Shown here: piece after piece, positions 32,672-44,508 of the stretch | Numbering within the stretch: position 1 is the stretch's first letter | Layout: each line of letters opens with the position of its first letter | The notes under the pieces: generated by a model | What the model was told of the DNA's origin: nothing | Database searches by the model: none | The model's input: only the letters and a program-made list of their open reading frames with translations | Made by a program: the position numbers and the translations under genes | Source of the DNA: Purpureocillium takamizusanense | Lineage: Eukaryota > Ascomycota > Sordariomycetes > Hypocreales > Ophiocordycipitaceae | Direction: 5' to 3' | DNA length: 64,000 bases | Assembly (NCBI RefSeq): GCF_022605165.1 | Contig: NC_063075.1 | Location: 1,302,001-1,366,000, forward strand

Positions 32672-33664
32672 TCGGGAGAGACGGTGAGGGGGTGCCTTGG
32701 TACAGCGCGGACTTGCGGAGGGTTGCGAATGGGAGGCTTGGGGGCTTTGGCGGTGATGACGTCGTACATGGCAAAGCTTGATTATCGCTGTGCGTCTGCG
32801 AAGATGCAAGCGTTCGTATCGACGCGACACAGTGCTGTGATCTGTTTGACTGCGGCTGGCCGTGATACGGGCACCTCGGGCGGCAGCCCGCGTGGTCTAT
32901 GCAGACTAAGGCATGTCTCCGCCGGGGGACCTAACCTTACATAGACGGCCTCTACTGTACAGATTCGCCTGTGGCGCGGAGGAAGAGGCGGCTGGGCGTT
33001 GCCGATGCTATAACACGCGATGGGGTCTCGAAGCGCGAAGTAATGGGGGACTGACAACGGCCAAGTGTACTTTTGTGTGTTTTGTTGTTTGTCTTGCGAT
33101 TCGAAGCCGAGATACCAACCAGAATGCCAACCATGCATGTTACGGGTGCAGGCACGCACATGAGCATGGGCTTGAAGCACGTCGACGTTGGCGTCCACGT
33201 GCGCTTGTTGTATTGCTTACTGCACAAAGTAGACGCGCCGCGGAGCCGCAGCTCGGCGTCGACATCTCTCCGACCGGGGCGGGGCCGCTGACGGCCAGCC
33301 CAGGGTCCACCAATGCCCCGCCATGAGCTGTAGAAAAAGGTGGGCGCCCACCACAGTCATCATACCTCACCCACCACCACACCGCACTCTTATTCAGATA
33401 CTATAGCATCGCAACGCCCCGGAAGTTGTTGAACGCGTGGAACCGCCAATATCTTTGTTTCTTCTCCTCCTTTCTTTTTTTATTCTTCCCATCTGATCTC
33501 CCGTGCAAAAGGTTGACACCAGGCCCGACTGTCCAAAGCAAAAGAGGGGAAACGAAATACACGAGAGAGCGAGGAGGGGAAGAAACAGAAAAAAAAGCCG
33601 CTCGCGTGGACAGTCACACAGCCTCATACACACACATACAACGACAGAACCCCGCGATATAGAC
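32672..33664. other. about 1 kb upstream of the riboflavin kinase gene
   Basis: The first part is the FMP52 3' region. From about 33455 a long CT/T-rich tract precedes a purine-rich leader (33540-33600), a common arrangement for fungal core promoters. No coding signal. Confidence 0.5.
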
Positions 33665-34617
33665 ATGTCGTCAACGACCGACACCACCGCCGCCGCCGGT
33701 GCGCGACCCCAGATTGTCGGACCCGACGCGGGGCCCGAGGCGCCTTTCCCGCTGCGCATGGAGGGCAAGGTCATTTCGGGGTTTGGGCGCGGGTCTAAAG
33801 AGGTGAGTGAGTCGTGAGCCTGTCGGTCTTTCTTTTTGGCTTTGCCTCGTTGCGAAATGCCTCGTCCGTCCGTCCGTCCGTCCGTCCTCCGTCCTTTGCT
33901 AGGAGAGAATAGTATGACGGGGGAGGGGAAACATGCTTCCCCCTATACTATGTCATGGAGTGAGTGTGTGTGAGGCGGTTGTTGGGTGATGATTATGATG
34001 AGTAGGATGAGGGGACGGGATCATATAGAAAGGCAAATGAAGAGGAGGGCATGTGTATACCCTGCTATGAAACGAGAGCCGCGCCGAGCTGTTACTGACC
34101 GAAAACCTCACAGCTCGGCATCCCCACGGCCAACCTCCCCGTCGACGCCTCCCTCACGCCCTGGATCGCAGACGCCAAGTCGGGCGTCTACTTTGGCTAC
34201 GCCGCGCTCAACCTCCCCGCCTCACACCCCAACGCCCACGACGGCGACAACATCACCTTTCCCTCCGCCTCCTCCTCTTCATCTCCTTCCTCCTCCTCCT
34301 CCTCCCCTCGCTCCTCCAGCGCATTCGCCGTCTTCCCCATGGTCATGTCCATCGGCTACAACCCCTTCTACAAGAACACGGTCCGCAGCGCAGAGGTGCA
34401 CGTCCTGCACCGCTTCGCTGCCGACTTTTACGACTCGCACATGCGACTCCTCCTCCTCGGCTTCGTCCGCGAGGAGCGCGACTATGCCAGCCTCGAGGCC
34501 CTCGTCGACGACATCAACCTCGACTGCCGCGTCGCCCGCGCTAGCCTCGACCGCGACGCCTGGCGCCCCGCCGGAGCCTCGCCCGAGGGCGCCGAGTGGC
34601 TCGTCAAGCCCTTGTAG
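33665..34617 (+). CDS. fmn1: riboflavin kinase (flavokinase), with Ser-rich insertion
   Basis: Exons 33665-33802 and 34114-34617 encode 213 residues; the 311-bp intron is long for this window and has GTGAGT and CTCACAG ends. The enzyme phosphorylates riboflavin with ATP to FMN. Recognisable blocks: [22 protein letters not shown], then [10 protein letters not shown] (the PTAN motif that binds Mg-ATP), [23 protein letters not shown], and the catalytic-Glu block EVHVLHRF followed by [18 protein letters not shown]. Between the [10 protein letters not shown] strand and FPMVMSIG lies an unusual insertion of about 35 residues, dominated by serine (coded by TCC-rich repeats). The core is otherwise complete, so activity is expected. 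Confidence 0.93.
33863..33888 (+). repeat. (CGTC)n tetranucleotide repeat in riboflavin kinase intron
   Basis: About six CGTC units within intron 1, roughly 60 bp after the donor site. Confidence 0.85.
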
Positions 34618-35121
34618 GTACGTATGTAGGTAGGCTGGCTCGCTGCGGCTCGTTCATCCAGGGAACAGGAGCAGACGGTAAACGTGGTAAAGGAAAGAGA
34701 GAAGGGGGAGGGGGAACAGAAGATGGGCGGTAGGCGGACACACAAACAGCTGTGGGCGGAGCGGAGCACCAGGACAGACAGCGCTCACGAATAAGCACAT
34801 TACGACATTGCTCAAGCAAGGCTATTTGCTTCCCCTTATTTTTCCTTTCCCAGCATGTACGCGTGCAGAATCGGCGTCGTCTCGTATTTGCGGGTATCTT
34901 GTCGAGCTCCCATAATCACCCCGGCTGCGCGTCAAGCGCCGGCAGTCCGTCAAACCGTTTAATTGCCCACTGGCTCCTCCCGAAAGGCCCAGTGAATCCG
35001 TTTACATCCCATTTAAACCCAATTCCAAGCAGCTTTCTTTGCAAAAAGCCTGCTGCGACAAAATTCAACAAAGAAAGCAAGAAACACCACCCATGCAAAA
35101 GCATCTACGGAGACACGCAGG
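34618..35121. other. 500-bp convergent spacer
   Basis: 3' regions of riboflavin kinase and acuK. Nothing recognisable beyond that. Confidence 0.55.
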
Positions 35122-37249
35122 CTATACCGCGAGCTGGTGCGGCTCCTGGTTGGGGTAGTATCTCGGTAGGAACTGCGCACGCCACTGTTAGTTCCTCGTG
35201 CTCGCGTCCCCGTTCGGGTTAGGACTGGTACTCACATTCATGATAATCATCATGGGAATGTCAAACACGTCTCGCTTGATCGTCCAGCAGTACGTGCAGT
35301 TCACCTTTCCATCTCTTTCGATGCGCGAGATGCCATGCTCGCCGTCAATCCGTGTCACTCGGCTGCTCAGGATACCGGTCCTTGGGTCCTTGCGCGAGGT
35401 CCCGTTCTTTCCGTCCAGGTCCTCCTGCGTCCGGTACTTCATCAGGCTACAGCTCCGCTGTACCTTACCCCGACTGTCCTCGAAGGCTAGCTGCGCAAAG
35501 TCGCGGTAGAACTGCACGACGCTGTCGTCGTCTAGCAGCTCGGCCAGGAACACGGGGTGCGACCGGTTGTCTGTCAGCTCCTTGGTCCGCGGCGTCGAGT
35601 CGCCGGTCCGCGACCCGCTATCGCCGTCGACGGATCCACCATTCGACGCCGGGCGCACGAAGACGTTTCGATTCGGTTCCTTGCCCAACAACACCTCTTT
35701 TGTCCATCCCGTCAACGCCGTGAACTCCTTGTTGACGGCGGCAACCTCGCCGGACCGTCGACATACAATGGTCGGGGCGCAGCAGTGCTGGAGGAAGTCG
35801 TCGAATTCAACAAGGGTTCGTTGGAAACATTTCTCCATAAATACTAGATCCTCGCGCGTGAGGTCCTTGGTACAGGATATGAACGACGGTCGAATCTCTC
35901 CCAAAGACTTCGCTATCAGCAAAAGCTTATTCAGCGGCAGACGGTCCTTGATCACTGATATCATGTTATGGAAGCCGGCCGTGTAGGGGTATGGCTCCTT
36001 CACGCTCGCGTAGACAGCTGCAGAATCCCGTTGTCGCTTTCCGAGAATCGTTTGCGTCAGCTTGTCCTGTTTGGACTTCATCTTCGATGCGACCGAAACA
36101 CCCGGCAGGCCGCCAAAGGCGCTGGTGCCCGGCGAGGCTTCCATCGTGGCTTGGGGGCTCGCGGTTGCGTCGGTGCTGGGGCTGGCTAGGCTGTTTGGGC
36201 CTGCAGCAATGGCGTATGCATGGGGCAAACCGTGCTGAAGATTGCCCTGCGTGTATGTGTTGGGGCCCGAGTCCATGCCAGAGTAGTCGCTCCCCATCAT
36301 GGTGTCATAGCCGGTGCCGGCACCGTTGCCGAACATGGCTGCATAGTTGGCCTCTGTCGACGGCGTCTGCGACATCGAGTTTTCGCGAGGTGGCGTCTCT
36401 GCGCCGAGGGCCATCTTGTTGAGTATGCCAAACTCCCAGCCGGCATACTGGCTCCCGAAATTCAGGCCCTCGAGGTCAAAATTGTAAAGGGCCGGGTTGC
36501 TTGGGTCGAACAAGGCGTTGAAGTCCATGGTGTTGCCCGTAAGCATGTTGTCCATCTGCGGTGCGTTGTTGGCCTGGAAGGATGGCGACACGGGCGAGGC
36601 TTGGGGGTTGAAGGTGATGCCGTCCATGGCAACCTGAGGCTGGCTGCCGGCTGAATAGACGGGGAACGGCGCGGCAGTGCCCTGGGTGAGGAAGTTGCTC
36701 CCTGTTGCGGGCGTGGACATGGTGTCTGACTGGCCAGAGTCCTGTCGCTGGCCATTCTGCCGCGTGCGCGTGGCATTGAAGTTTGGACCCAGGACAGGCC
36801 CGAGGGCTTCCTCGGGCGCGTCGTGAAGGTATTTGGCCTTCTTGCGCACGCCATCCTGACAAGCGTCGGCAAGGCCGCGCTTAATACAGCGTTTGCATGG
36901 TCGTTCGTCACCTACATGAGGGTAAGGGTTAGTGAGTCTGTCTGCTGATGCGACGGGAGCGGTGACATGTCGGAAACAAGTGGACGAGAGTCTGAGTCGC
37001 CGGCCGCAGGCGGTTGGCCATCAGTTATCACTTACCGCAGGTGAGGTGTGCCCTCTGACAGGCGTAGCATGCTCGCCTCGCCTTCTTCCTCCTGGGCCGC
37101 AAGGGGTCCTTGGGGTCGTACTTCTTCTTGACCTCGCCGTCGTTGTCGCCCATCTTGGAGTCGTCCCTCAGAAAAGATTCCGACTCGTCCTCATTGTCGG
37201 ACATGTGGTCCGAGACGTCTGCGCCGGTTTCCTCCATGTCGTCGGGCAT
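35122..37249 (-). CDS. acuK: AcuK/ERT1-type Zn2Cys6 activator of gluconeogenesis
   Basis: Exons 37249-37036, 36911-35236 and 35172-35122 encode 646 residues. The first intron splits the zinc cluster. Joined, the cysteines are C61-x2-C64-x6-C71-x5-C77-x2-C80-x8-C89, a Zn(II)2Cys6 binuclear cluster preceded by the basic [12 protein letters not shown]. The middle is Asn/Ser/Gly-rich. The C-terminal PAS-like domain includes [17 protein letters not shown] and [14 protein letters not shown], with [18 protein letters not shown] near the end. The last exon adds [16 protein letters not shown]. In Aspergillus AcuK works with AcuM to activate PEP carboxykinase and fructose-1,6-bisphosphatase genes on gluconeogenic carbon. 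Skipping the last splice would end the protein 15 codons into the intron. Confidence 0.95.
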
Positions 37250-40200
37250 TTTGCCTGGGTCTTATATCGTGGATCTGTCGGACTTGGGCACGGCAGCCTC
37301 GAGGGCACCCCGGTTGCCGCTGCAACGACGCTCACGCACGGTCAAGACGGCTATGCACGCTCCGAACTCTCAGGAGCGTGGCTCCCTGGGCCATCCAAGT
37401 GCCTGCGGAACCACACCGGCGTTCGCCTCGGTTGCACAGAGCTGCGGCAGAGGGGTCAGACCGCTGGTCCAAGGGCGCCTCGTACGGTGAGAAGGTGGAG
37501 GCGGTTTCGCGCAAAGGGGTCCACCGAGGCACGGAGGGGGGTCGAGGTGCTATGCGCTCCAAGGAGGCGTCTGTCGTCGGCTGGAGCGCGTGCGGACTGA
37601 GACAGACAGGCCGAGCCGCGGGTGTGTGATTGGGCCGGGGCCAAGAGTCGCGCTGGCAGAGGAGCAGCCGATCGCTGTGACCTGCCGTCCAGGTGATCGG
37701 GTACCCTGCCGAAACAGGGCTCTTGGACGTCAATGTCTGCTCGTATTCTGGGTAGAGAGGAGCGCAGGCGAGGTCCAATGAAGGGGAGATGGGCCAAGGG
37801 CGAGGCGCTCCCGTGTAACGTGGGCGTCGGTCGTCAGTTGGGCGGCGTCGAGGTCGGCCGCATGAGAGGCGGGAGGCGGGCGTTCGCTGGCAGCACGGAG
37901 GCGCACCCAAGATGCTGGAACGGCGGAGCGGCTAGGTGATGTGCTGATCGCGCTCGTCTGATTCGGGCTCGGCTGGCGACCGAGAGGAGGTGAGGGCGCG
38001 CGCGACTCCTGTTGGACGTAGATATGAAGGAGAAGCAGGCCGGTCGTCGGTGGCGGATCTGACAGTCGTGGCGAGCGACCGAGTGTGGGGGAGGCGTGGT
38101 GGTGTGCTAGACGCAGCTACCCGTTGCCCATGTGCCTGCCCGCATCGATTATTGACGAGCAAAGGGGTCCGCTGGGGCGCCGTGAAGGAGGAGGAGGAGG
38201 AGCAGAGACGAAGGAGGGGTACAGGCGGGCGTCGCGAGCGAGCTGGCGTCGGTGCTGTCGTTGAGGTGGGGTTTCGCGTGGCGGTTGTGCAGCAGGTGTC
38301 GCGCAGAGATGAGGCATGCGAGCAGAACCGGCACGCACACACGCACGCACGCAGAGAGACACACAGACACACAGAAACACACCCAAGCTGGTAGTGCCCA
38401 AAGTCGGTCGGCGGCTTCGAGGACGGCTCACGATGCGCGGTTGGCGGCGCAGGGACGCTTGACGGGACGTCTTGTGCGGGACGGTGACGGGGCGCAAGAG
38501 GCGGGAGGAGAGGCAAAGGAGGAGGAGCGGGAGAGGAGGAAGAGCGTTGGAGGTTGGTGTTGAGTCAAGGTCGGCTAGCCGCAAAAGCGCAGTCGCAATG
38601 GCTGTTTACGTGATGGTGCGGGACCGGGCGTGGAGGAAATGGAAGGAGCCCCATCAGTTTGGGCCAGTGGTGGTTTCCATGTGGGATGGATGACGGAGGG
38701 GGGGGCCAACGGCGCTGGAGGGAAGGTATGGGATGGGACGGGACGGATTGGATGGATGGGATGCGATGGGATGGAAATGGAGGGGAAACCCAATGCTTGC
38801 CGGAGCCTCAGTCAACTGCTGCACGGCTCAAACGTCGCTCCATTGGACCATGATGCATGAGAGGGCATGGATGGATGGATGGGTAGTTTTGATGGGCCGC
38901 CGACGACGTTGAACACGGCACGCCGCCCTTTTCCAGCCACCCAATGCCAATGCCAGTGCCAATGCCATAATGTCACCAAAACCCACCGCGGCCCTCCATG
39001 GCACCTCGGGCTGAATGAATGCGGGGTTTTCAGCGCTTTCCAGGCGCGGGCGCGGGCAGTTGAGGGCGGGCTTGGAGCCTCCATGGAACCAACCCCGGGG
39101 CGAATCAGCGACGACGTGGTTGGCCCGAGGTTAGCGGAGCGGCAGCCCGACAAACGGTGGTTCGTACTGGGTACGGCGGGGACCGAGGCGGCTGGTCGGA
39201 GACAGCAGTACTCGATACCATGACGGCTGAAGCACGCTGGGGCGGCAATCCCTCCAGACTTGCCTTGCAAGGAAACCGAGGGCGAAATACGTACTACGTA
39301 CCTGTAGTAGAGGGGTGGAGATGATCCGCAACACCCAGATTTGATCTCCAGCGCGCCGCTCGAAGTAACTAGTACAGGAGTCGTAGTCCAACCAGCCCAG
39401 CCCAGGGTGCCGCGACGGACAGTTCGTCGTCAACAGCGCGTGGGCAGTTGTGAACTTAGTTGCCCGGGACGGTCCGGTCCTGTTGGGGGAGAGTTGCGCG
39501 TGCGCTCCCGCCCAAGACAAGCGAGCGGGCCAGACCGGACGTCGCCGCCGACGACGACGTGTGCCTGGAATTGACAGGGCGACGGGCAGGAGTGAGGCCA
39601 ATCTTCATCAAGTCTGGGGTGCGCAGGGCCTGCGTGCATGAGACTTGGTGGTGGCTTGCCGGGGTCGTAAGACGACGACAGATGGCGGGCTGCCAAGGTT
39701 CGTCGGCTCACAGTGTGTCCCTGCAACGGTGCGTGCATGTTTCCCAGCAGTTCTCATCCGTCTGTTTTCTTTGTTTGGTCAAGATGACCCTGCTTCCTGT
39801 TTAAGCGTGCCTTGCTAGCTCTCGCTATGAAGTGCGTCTGGCCTCCCCGTGCCCGTCGAGCATCGCCTCGACATTGCTGCTTGGGTACGTACCAAGCACC
39901 TTACCCTACAAGTACCCTGCGTACGATAGTACCCAGCTACCTTAAGAGGTACCTACCTACCTTGGTACCTCCACGGAGCAGAAGTACGCCTTCACAATTG
40001 CGAATGCCTTGCTTCAATTGATCAATTTCTGCTCGCGTGCGCCTGCCTGCCTTTCGAGATACGTAAAGCGTTCGGTCCACCACACAACAAGCAGGGCATG
40101 GCTCCTCCCCGGCCCCAATCCGCCCCTGTCAACTTCAACACCACCTCCTCCTCCAACCACCACCACCACCATCACCACCATCACTGGTCAGCATCCAGCC

Positions 40201-41802
40201 CTTCGAGTCACGCCCGCCCACCTCGCATACGCGCACAACGGCCCGTCGAGCGCCAATACCTACTACGCTAGTAGTACCAGTATGGGGCTGGAAATAACCG
40301 AGAACCGAGCCGAACGTCTTCCCCATGCTTTCCAGCCGCCTCCTCCCCACCCCGCACCCCACGCTCGAGAGCACCAAGTCCGAGCACGCATGCGTCCGCT
40401 GCTGGGTGCTGCCGACGCCATCTAATCTGGCCGCACGCCTCCATCATCTCCTCCGGCCCGCTCCACGCAGATCCCATCAATAACGTAGTGGTAGTGCAAT
40501 TATCACTGCTACCTGCCCACCTACGATACATACTTACCTACTTACATAGTACCTACATACATCCAGTATCGCATGCGCCGAGAGACCTACAGCGATGCCC
40601 ACATGTTTGTGCTCGCCTATGCGACAGAAGAGGCGCGCATCGCTCTTGTGCCGATCCATCTTGGGTCCCGTGGTTGCATCGCAGCTCGGATCGTCATGGT
40701 GGTGATGTTGACCGTCGTGAGCCATTCGCACACGGCCACATGCTGCGCGCGTGTTTTGCTGCCCTCTGGCATGTGAGGCAGCAGCGCATATCCCTGACCC
40801 TGACTTTGAGCCCCCTGTCCAATGCAGCAGCATGCCTGCTGGTTCGGTGTACCTGCCACCCACTGCTGGGGGACACATGAAATGAAAGAAATTTGCTAAT
40901 GAGAGAGCGCCTCCTGCGAGGCGTCCGTCCCAGTCAGTTCCAGCTGTGCCAAAAAGTTACCAACCCCCCCTCGCCGAGGCCATTCATGCCCTGCTGCCCC
41001 AGTCTGCTCTAAGCTGCAGTAGATATGTTGTGCTCCGTTGCTACGACAGGCATAGGGGTGGGTGTCGAGGATCGCATCTGGTCGACCCGTCGTCCATAAA
41101 CCAAGGCATGCGAGTGATGTGCTGCTGCTGCTCCGACGCACCGAGTGGTAAGACGTGCCTGCCCCCGGCCTGAGCTACACCGACTTCCCATCAGCACCGT
41201 CGCTGCCTCTCCTCGTCACAGATCAGGCGCACGCAAACGGCTTGTTTGTCAGGCCATGGCGTGGGGGAATGATGAGCCGAGGCGCCCATCTTGGTGTCGT
41301 GTGACCGACGGCCACCCAGAGGTGCTCGCGTCTCGCCGTCGCCAGATGCTCAGACGCCTTGCATGGCTCGTCGCGCAGGGGGGCCAGGCAGCAGGCCGCA
41401 CGGCACAGGCTCAGTAGTCCGAGCAGGCCTTCTCGAGTCTGAACAGGCACGTCCGCAGTCAGCCTATCTGCGTGATGTGTGATTCCGCTGCATTGTGCAC
41501 TTGGAGTAGTAGTAATATTCCGAGACGCGCCTCTCTCTCCGGCCTCATCTCTCTCTCGGCTTATACAAGTGGCAGCCGTCATAGCTGTTTCAGTCGTCTG
41601 GCGTTGCTGACCGACCAACGACGAACTGCCGTCGACGGGCGTTCATGTCATGCTCGACCACGCGCCCCGGCGCCGCGAACCCTGCAACTGAGACAATGTT
41701 TCATCGTAGGTCTACACCGCAGTGGGCTCCAAGGGTTGTCCAAAACCGCATCTGCCCAATCTCCCCCTAAATCGTCATGATGCGTCTAGTACTAGTAGTA
41801 GT
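37250..41802. other. 4.6-kb spacer upstream of acuK
   Basis: No gene is supportable. The first 1.3 kb (37250-38580) is GC-rich and probably acuK promoter plus leader, with long open but low-complexity minus frames. GTAC-rich patches with repeated TACCTA/GGTACC lie at 39880-39975 and 40520-40565. The right end is the 3' region of the MFS gene. Poly-pyrimidine and CACC-type simple sequence occurs near 40140-40185. Confidence 0.45.
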
Positions 41803-44508
41803 CTAGCTTTTGGCAAAACGGCTCTTACGCCGAATCTGCTTGCCGTGCCGAAAGAAGATGTACGGAAAGGGGAGCATGGCCACGGTGAGAAAGGCCAGCA
41901 GAGACGACGCCCACTGATAACCCAGCTTTTCGTACATTTGTTCCCCGAACAGAGGAAACGCCGCTGCGACGGTCATATATGTCAGCGCCGGCAGCTCGTG
42001 ACACACGCATGTCTGCGGCACAATAACAACAGGTGCGCCACTGCGTCCGGCCGAGGACAGCGGTGGCTTCTGGCATCATGTGAGGTGCTGCTGGACTGGA
42101 CATGGACCTACGTACCGGCAAACAGGCAACGAACGAATGTGTTGGCAGCGAGTGCGCTTGCTGCGTACAGAGGGTACGCGTCGACCTGTTCAAACAGTGT
42201 GTGAGCGAGTTTCTCTGTTGGCGTCGAGCGCAGCAGCCCCAACTCGACTCTCCTCGACATGACTCCGTGCCAAGTACGTACCAGAAAGGTAAAGATGCCC
42301 ATGAATAAGAGCATGTTTCTGTGTGATATGGCTGCGTCAGTTCCACAGCCCATGACGGATATCGTCAGACACGCGATGTGCCATCACAAAGAACGGAGTG
42401 AGACAGCGGGATGCACCGGTCAGGGCCGTGTCATGCCCGTTGGGGCCTATTCGCCCGCTTCATGATGCTTACAACCCCCCCCCCAAAAAACAAAAAGGCT
42501 GGAGCCGTGGCGTTGTCCATGCGAAGAGGGAGCTCTGATGATGCAATTGGGCCAGTCGCCTGGGGCCACGATGGGCACCGGAGGGTTTGGCGGCGTGACC
42601 GTCCTGCGCACCACGACGGACGACGGACGGGTCACAGTCGTCACCAAGTACGGGGCGGGCACGCGGCGGTGCAACAAAGAGGCTTTTGGGCGAGCAACAA
42701 GCAACTCACCCCATTCCAAAGACGGCAGACCCAATGATGGGGACGATCCAGTGCACCCACGGATAGGTGGACCAGCCAAACATGAAGAGGCCGGTAGGGG
42801 CCAGCACGGAGCCCAAGATGGCGGGCGGGAGGCGAAACTCTGGCTCGCTGGCGCCGCTGACCCCCGTCTCGCGCTCGTACTTGCGAATGAGGCGGGCGCG
42901 GATGCGGTGCCACAAGGGACCGGTCGCGGCGCCCAGGAACATGGAGACCATGATGCCAAGGAAGGCGAGGCCCGTCTGCCAGATGTTGAAGCCGTGATTG
43001 TTGCCGAAGACGAGGGGAAAGGCGCCGAAGAAGAGATAGAGGATGCCGAGCAGGATTGCCGAGAAGAGGCACAGGTTGAGGCACATGGGCTCGAAAAGGA
43101 GGAGCTGAAAGGGCCGCAGCAGGGAGAGGCCGACGGCGTGGGCGACCGACTTCTTGACGCGCTCCGACGGTGCGGTCCACCTGTCGTCACCGGTCTGCTT
43201 CCGGAGCGCGCGTGCCTTGTTCCTGAGAAGGATGGGGTCTAGACACACACACACACGCAAGAGAAGTGAGATGAGATGAGATTTTGCGGACGGGTGAGAC
43301 ACGCATGAGCGGGAGGGGAGGAGGCCCCGGGGGGGGGAGGGTGAGGGTGAGGGAGGGGGACGGGGGAAACAAACTCACGGTATGTCTCGGGAACGAGAAA
43401 GACAATGGCCAGCAAGAGAGCAAAGGACCAGATGAGCAACACGTAGTAGGTCCAGCGCCAATCGACATTGTAGTTGATGAAGCCGCCGAGCAAGGGGCCG
43501 AGGCCGGGGCCGACAAAGGGGGAGACGGAGAAGAGGGCCATGGGGCCCTGGAGCTCGTGCCTGTCAAAGAGGTCGCTGACGGTGCCGCCCGAGACGGCGA
43601 GGAAGGCGCTCCCGGAGAAGCCGTCGAGGAAGCGGAAGACGACGACGGTGGCGATGGCATGGCCGCCGCGGGCGACGGCCTGGGGCACGAGCCAGACGAG
43701 GTACATGGACCAGGCGACGAGGTAGATGGGGCGGCGGCCGAAGAACTCGCTCAGGGGGCTGAGGAGCATGGGCCCGCAGCTGAGGCCCAGGACGAAGGTC
43801 GACAGGCCCAGGACGGAGACGATGCGCGAGTTGCCAAACTCGGCCTCCATCTGGGCGTACGTGGACGTGTAGATGGAGCTGGCGCAGGTGCTGTTTTGGA
43901 TCCGCGTGGTGTTGGGGGGGTCATGTCAGTCTGGTTTCATTATAGGCGCTCCCCAGCTCGCCTGTCCATCATCACCCCCCTTTCTTTCCTTCTTTCTTCT
44001 GACTTTCCATGTGTGTGTGTGTGTGTGTGTGTGTGTGGTTGTTGACTTACACGCATAGGCTGACGTGCGAGACGATGAAGAGAATGAGCCACTTGCGCGC
44101 CTTGCTGAAGCTCCGCGGGCAGAGGGGGTCCTCATCTCCATTGTCCCAACCGACCTCGAAGGGATCCTTTTCGCTGCCAGGGCGTCCGCCTCCGCTGTTT
44201 TCACTTGCTGCTGCCGCTGCCGCTGCTGACGCTGCTGCTTCGCCTTGGCCATCGCTGTCGCTGCTGGGCCCGTCCGACACGCCGTAGCCGTTCTGCGACC
44301 GGGTGCGGTGCAGCGAGCGGCGGACGGTCGCGGTGGTGCTCGTGGACGAGAGCCGCGGCTGCAGCTCCATGTCGCCGCCACCGCCGCCGCCGTCGCCGTT
44401 GGGCGCGTGGTGTGGCGGCGGCGCGTGGTGGTTGTGGTGAAGGTTGTGCTCGTTGTCGCCGGTGACGCCATCGATGCGTCGCGACTCGAGGCCGTCCATC
44501 ATCGTCAT
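41803..44508 (-). CDS. MFS drug:H+ antiporter-1 (DHA1) type transporter
   Basis: Six exons: 44508-44051, 43890-43379, 43238-42710, 42318-42282, 42185-42116 and 41963-41803, encoding 588 residues. A hydrophilic cytoplasmic N-terminus of about 135 residues (His-, Gly- and Ala-rich) precedes 12 predicted membrane segments. Motif A appears as LSEFFGRRPIYLV after TM2; motif C, GPGLGPLLGGFI, lies in TM5 and marks drug antiporters; PETYHPILLRNKA begins the central loop. Relatives include fungal fluconazole/polyamine-type exporters; the substrate is unknown. The last three exons are very small, all with GTACGT or GTGAGT donors and in-phase joins. Introns 1 and 2 hold complementary CA and GU repeats around exon 2. 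The tail ends GKQIRRKSRFAKS. Confidence 0.92.
43243..43256 (+). repeat. (AC)7 repeat beside the 3' splice site of MFS intron 2
   Basis: In the minus-strand transcript this reads (GU)7, ending two bases before the UAG-type acceptor. Confidence 0.9.
44011..44036 (+). repeat. (GT)13 repeat near the 5' end of MFS intron 1
   Basis: In the minus-strand transcript it reads (AC)n, beginning about 14 nt after the donor GTAAGT. Confidence 0.9.
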
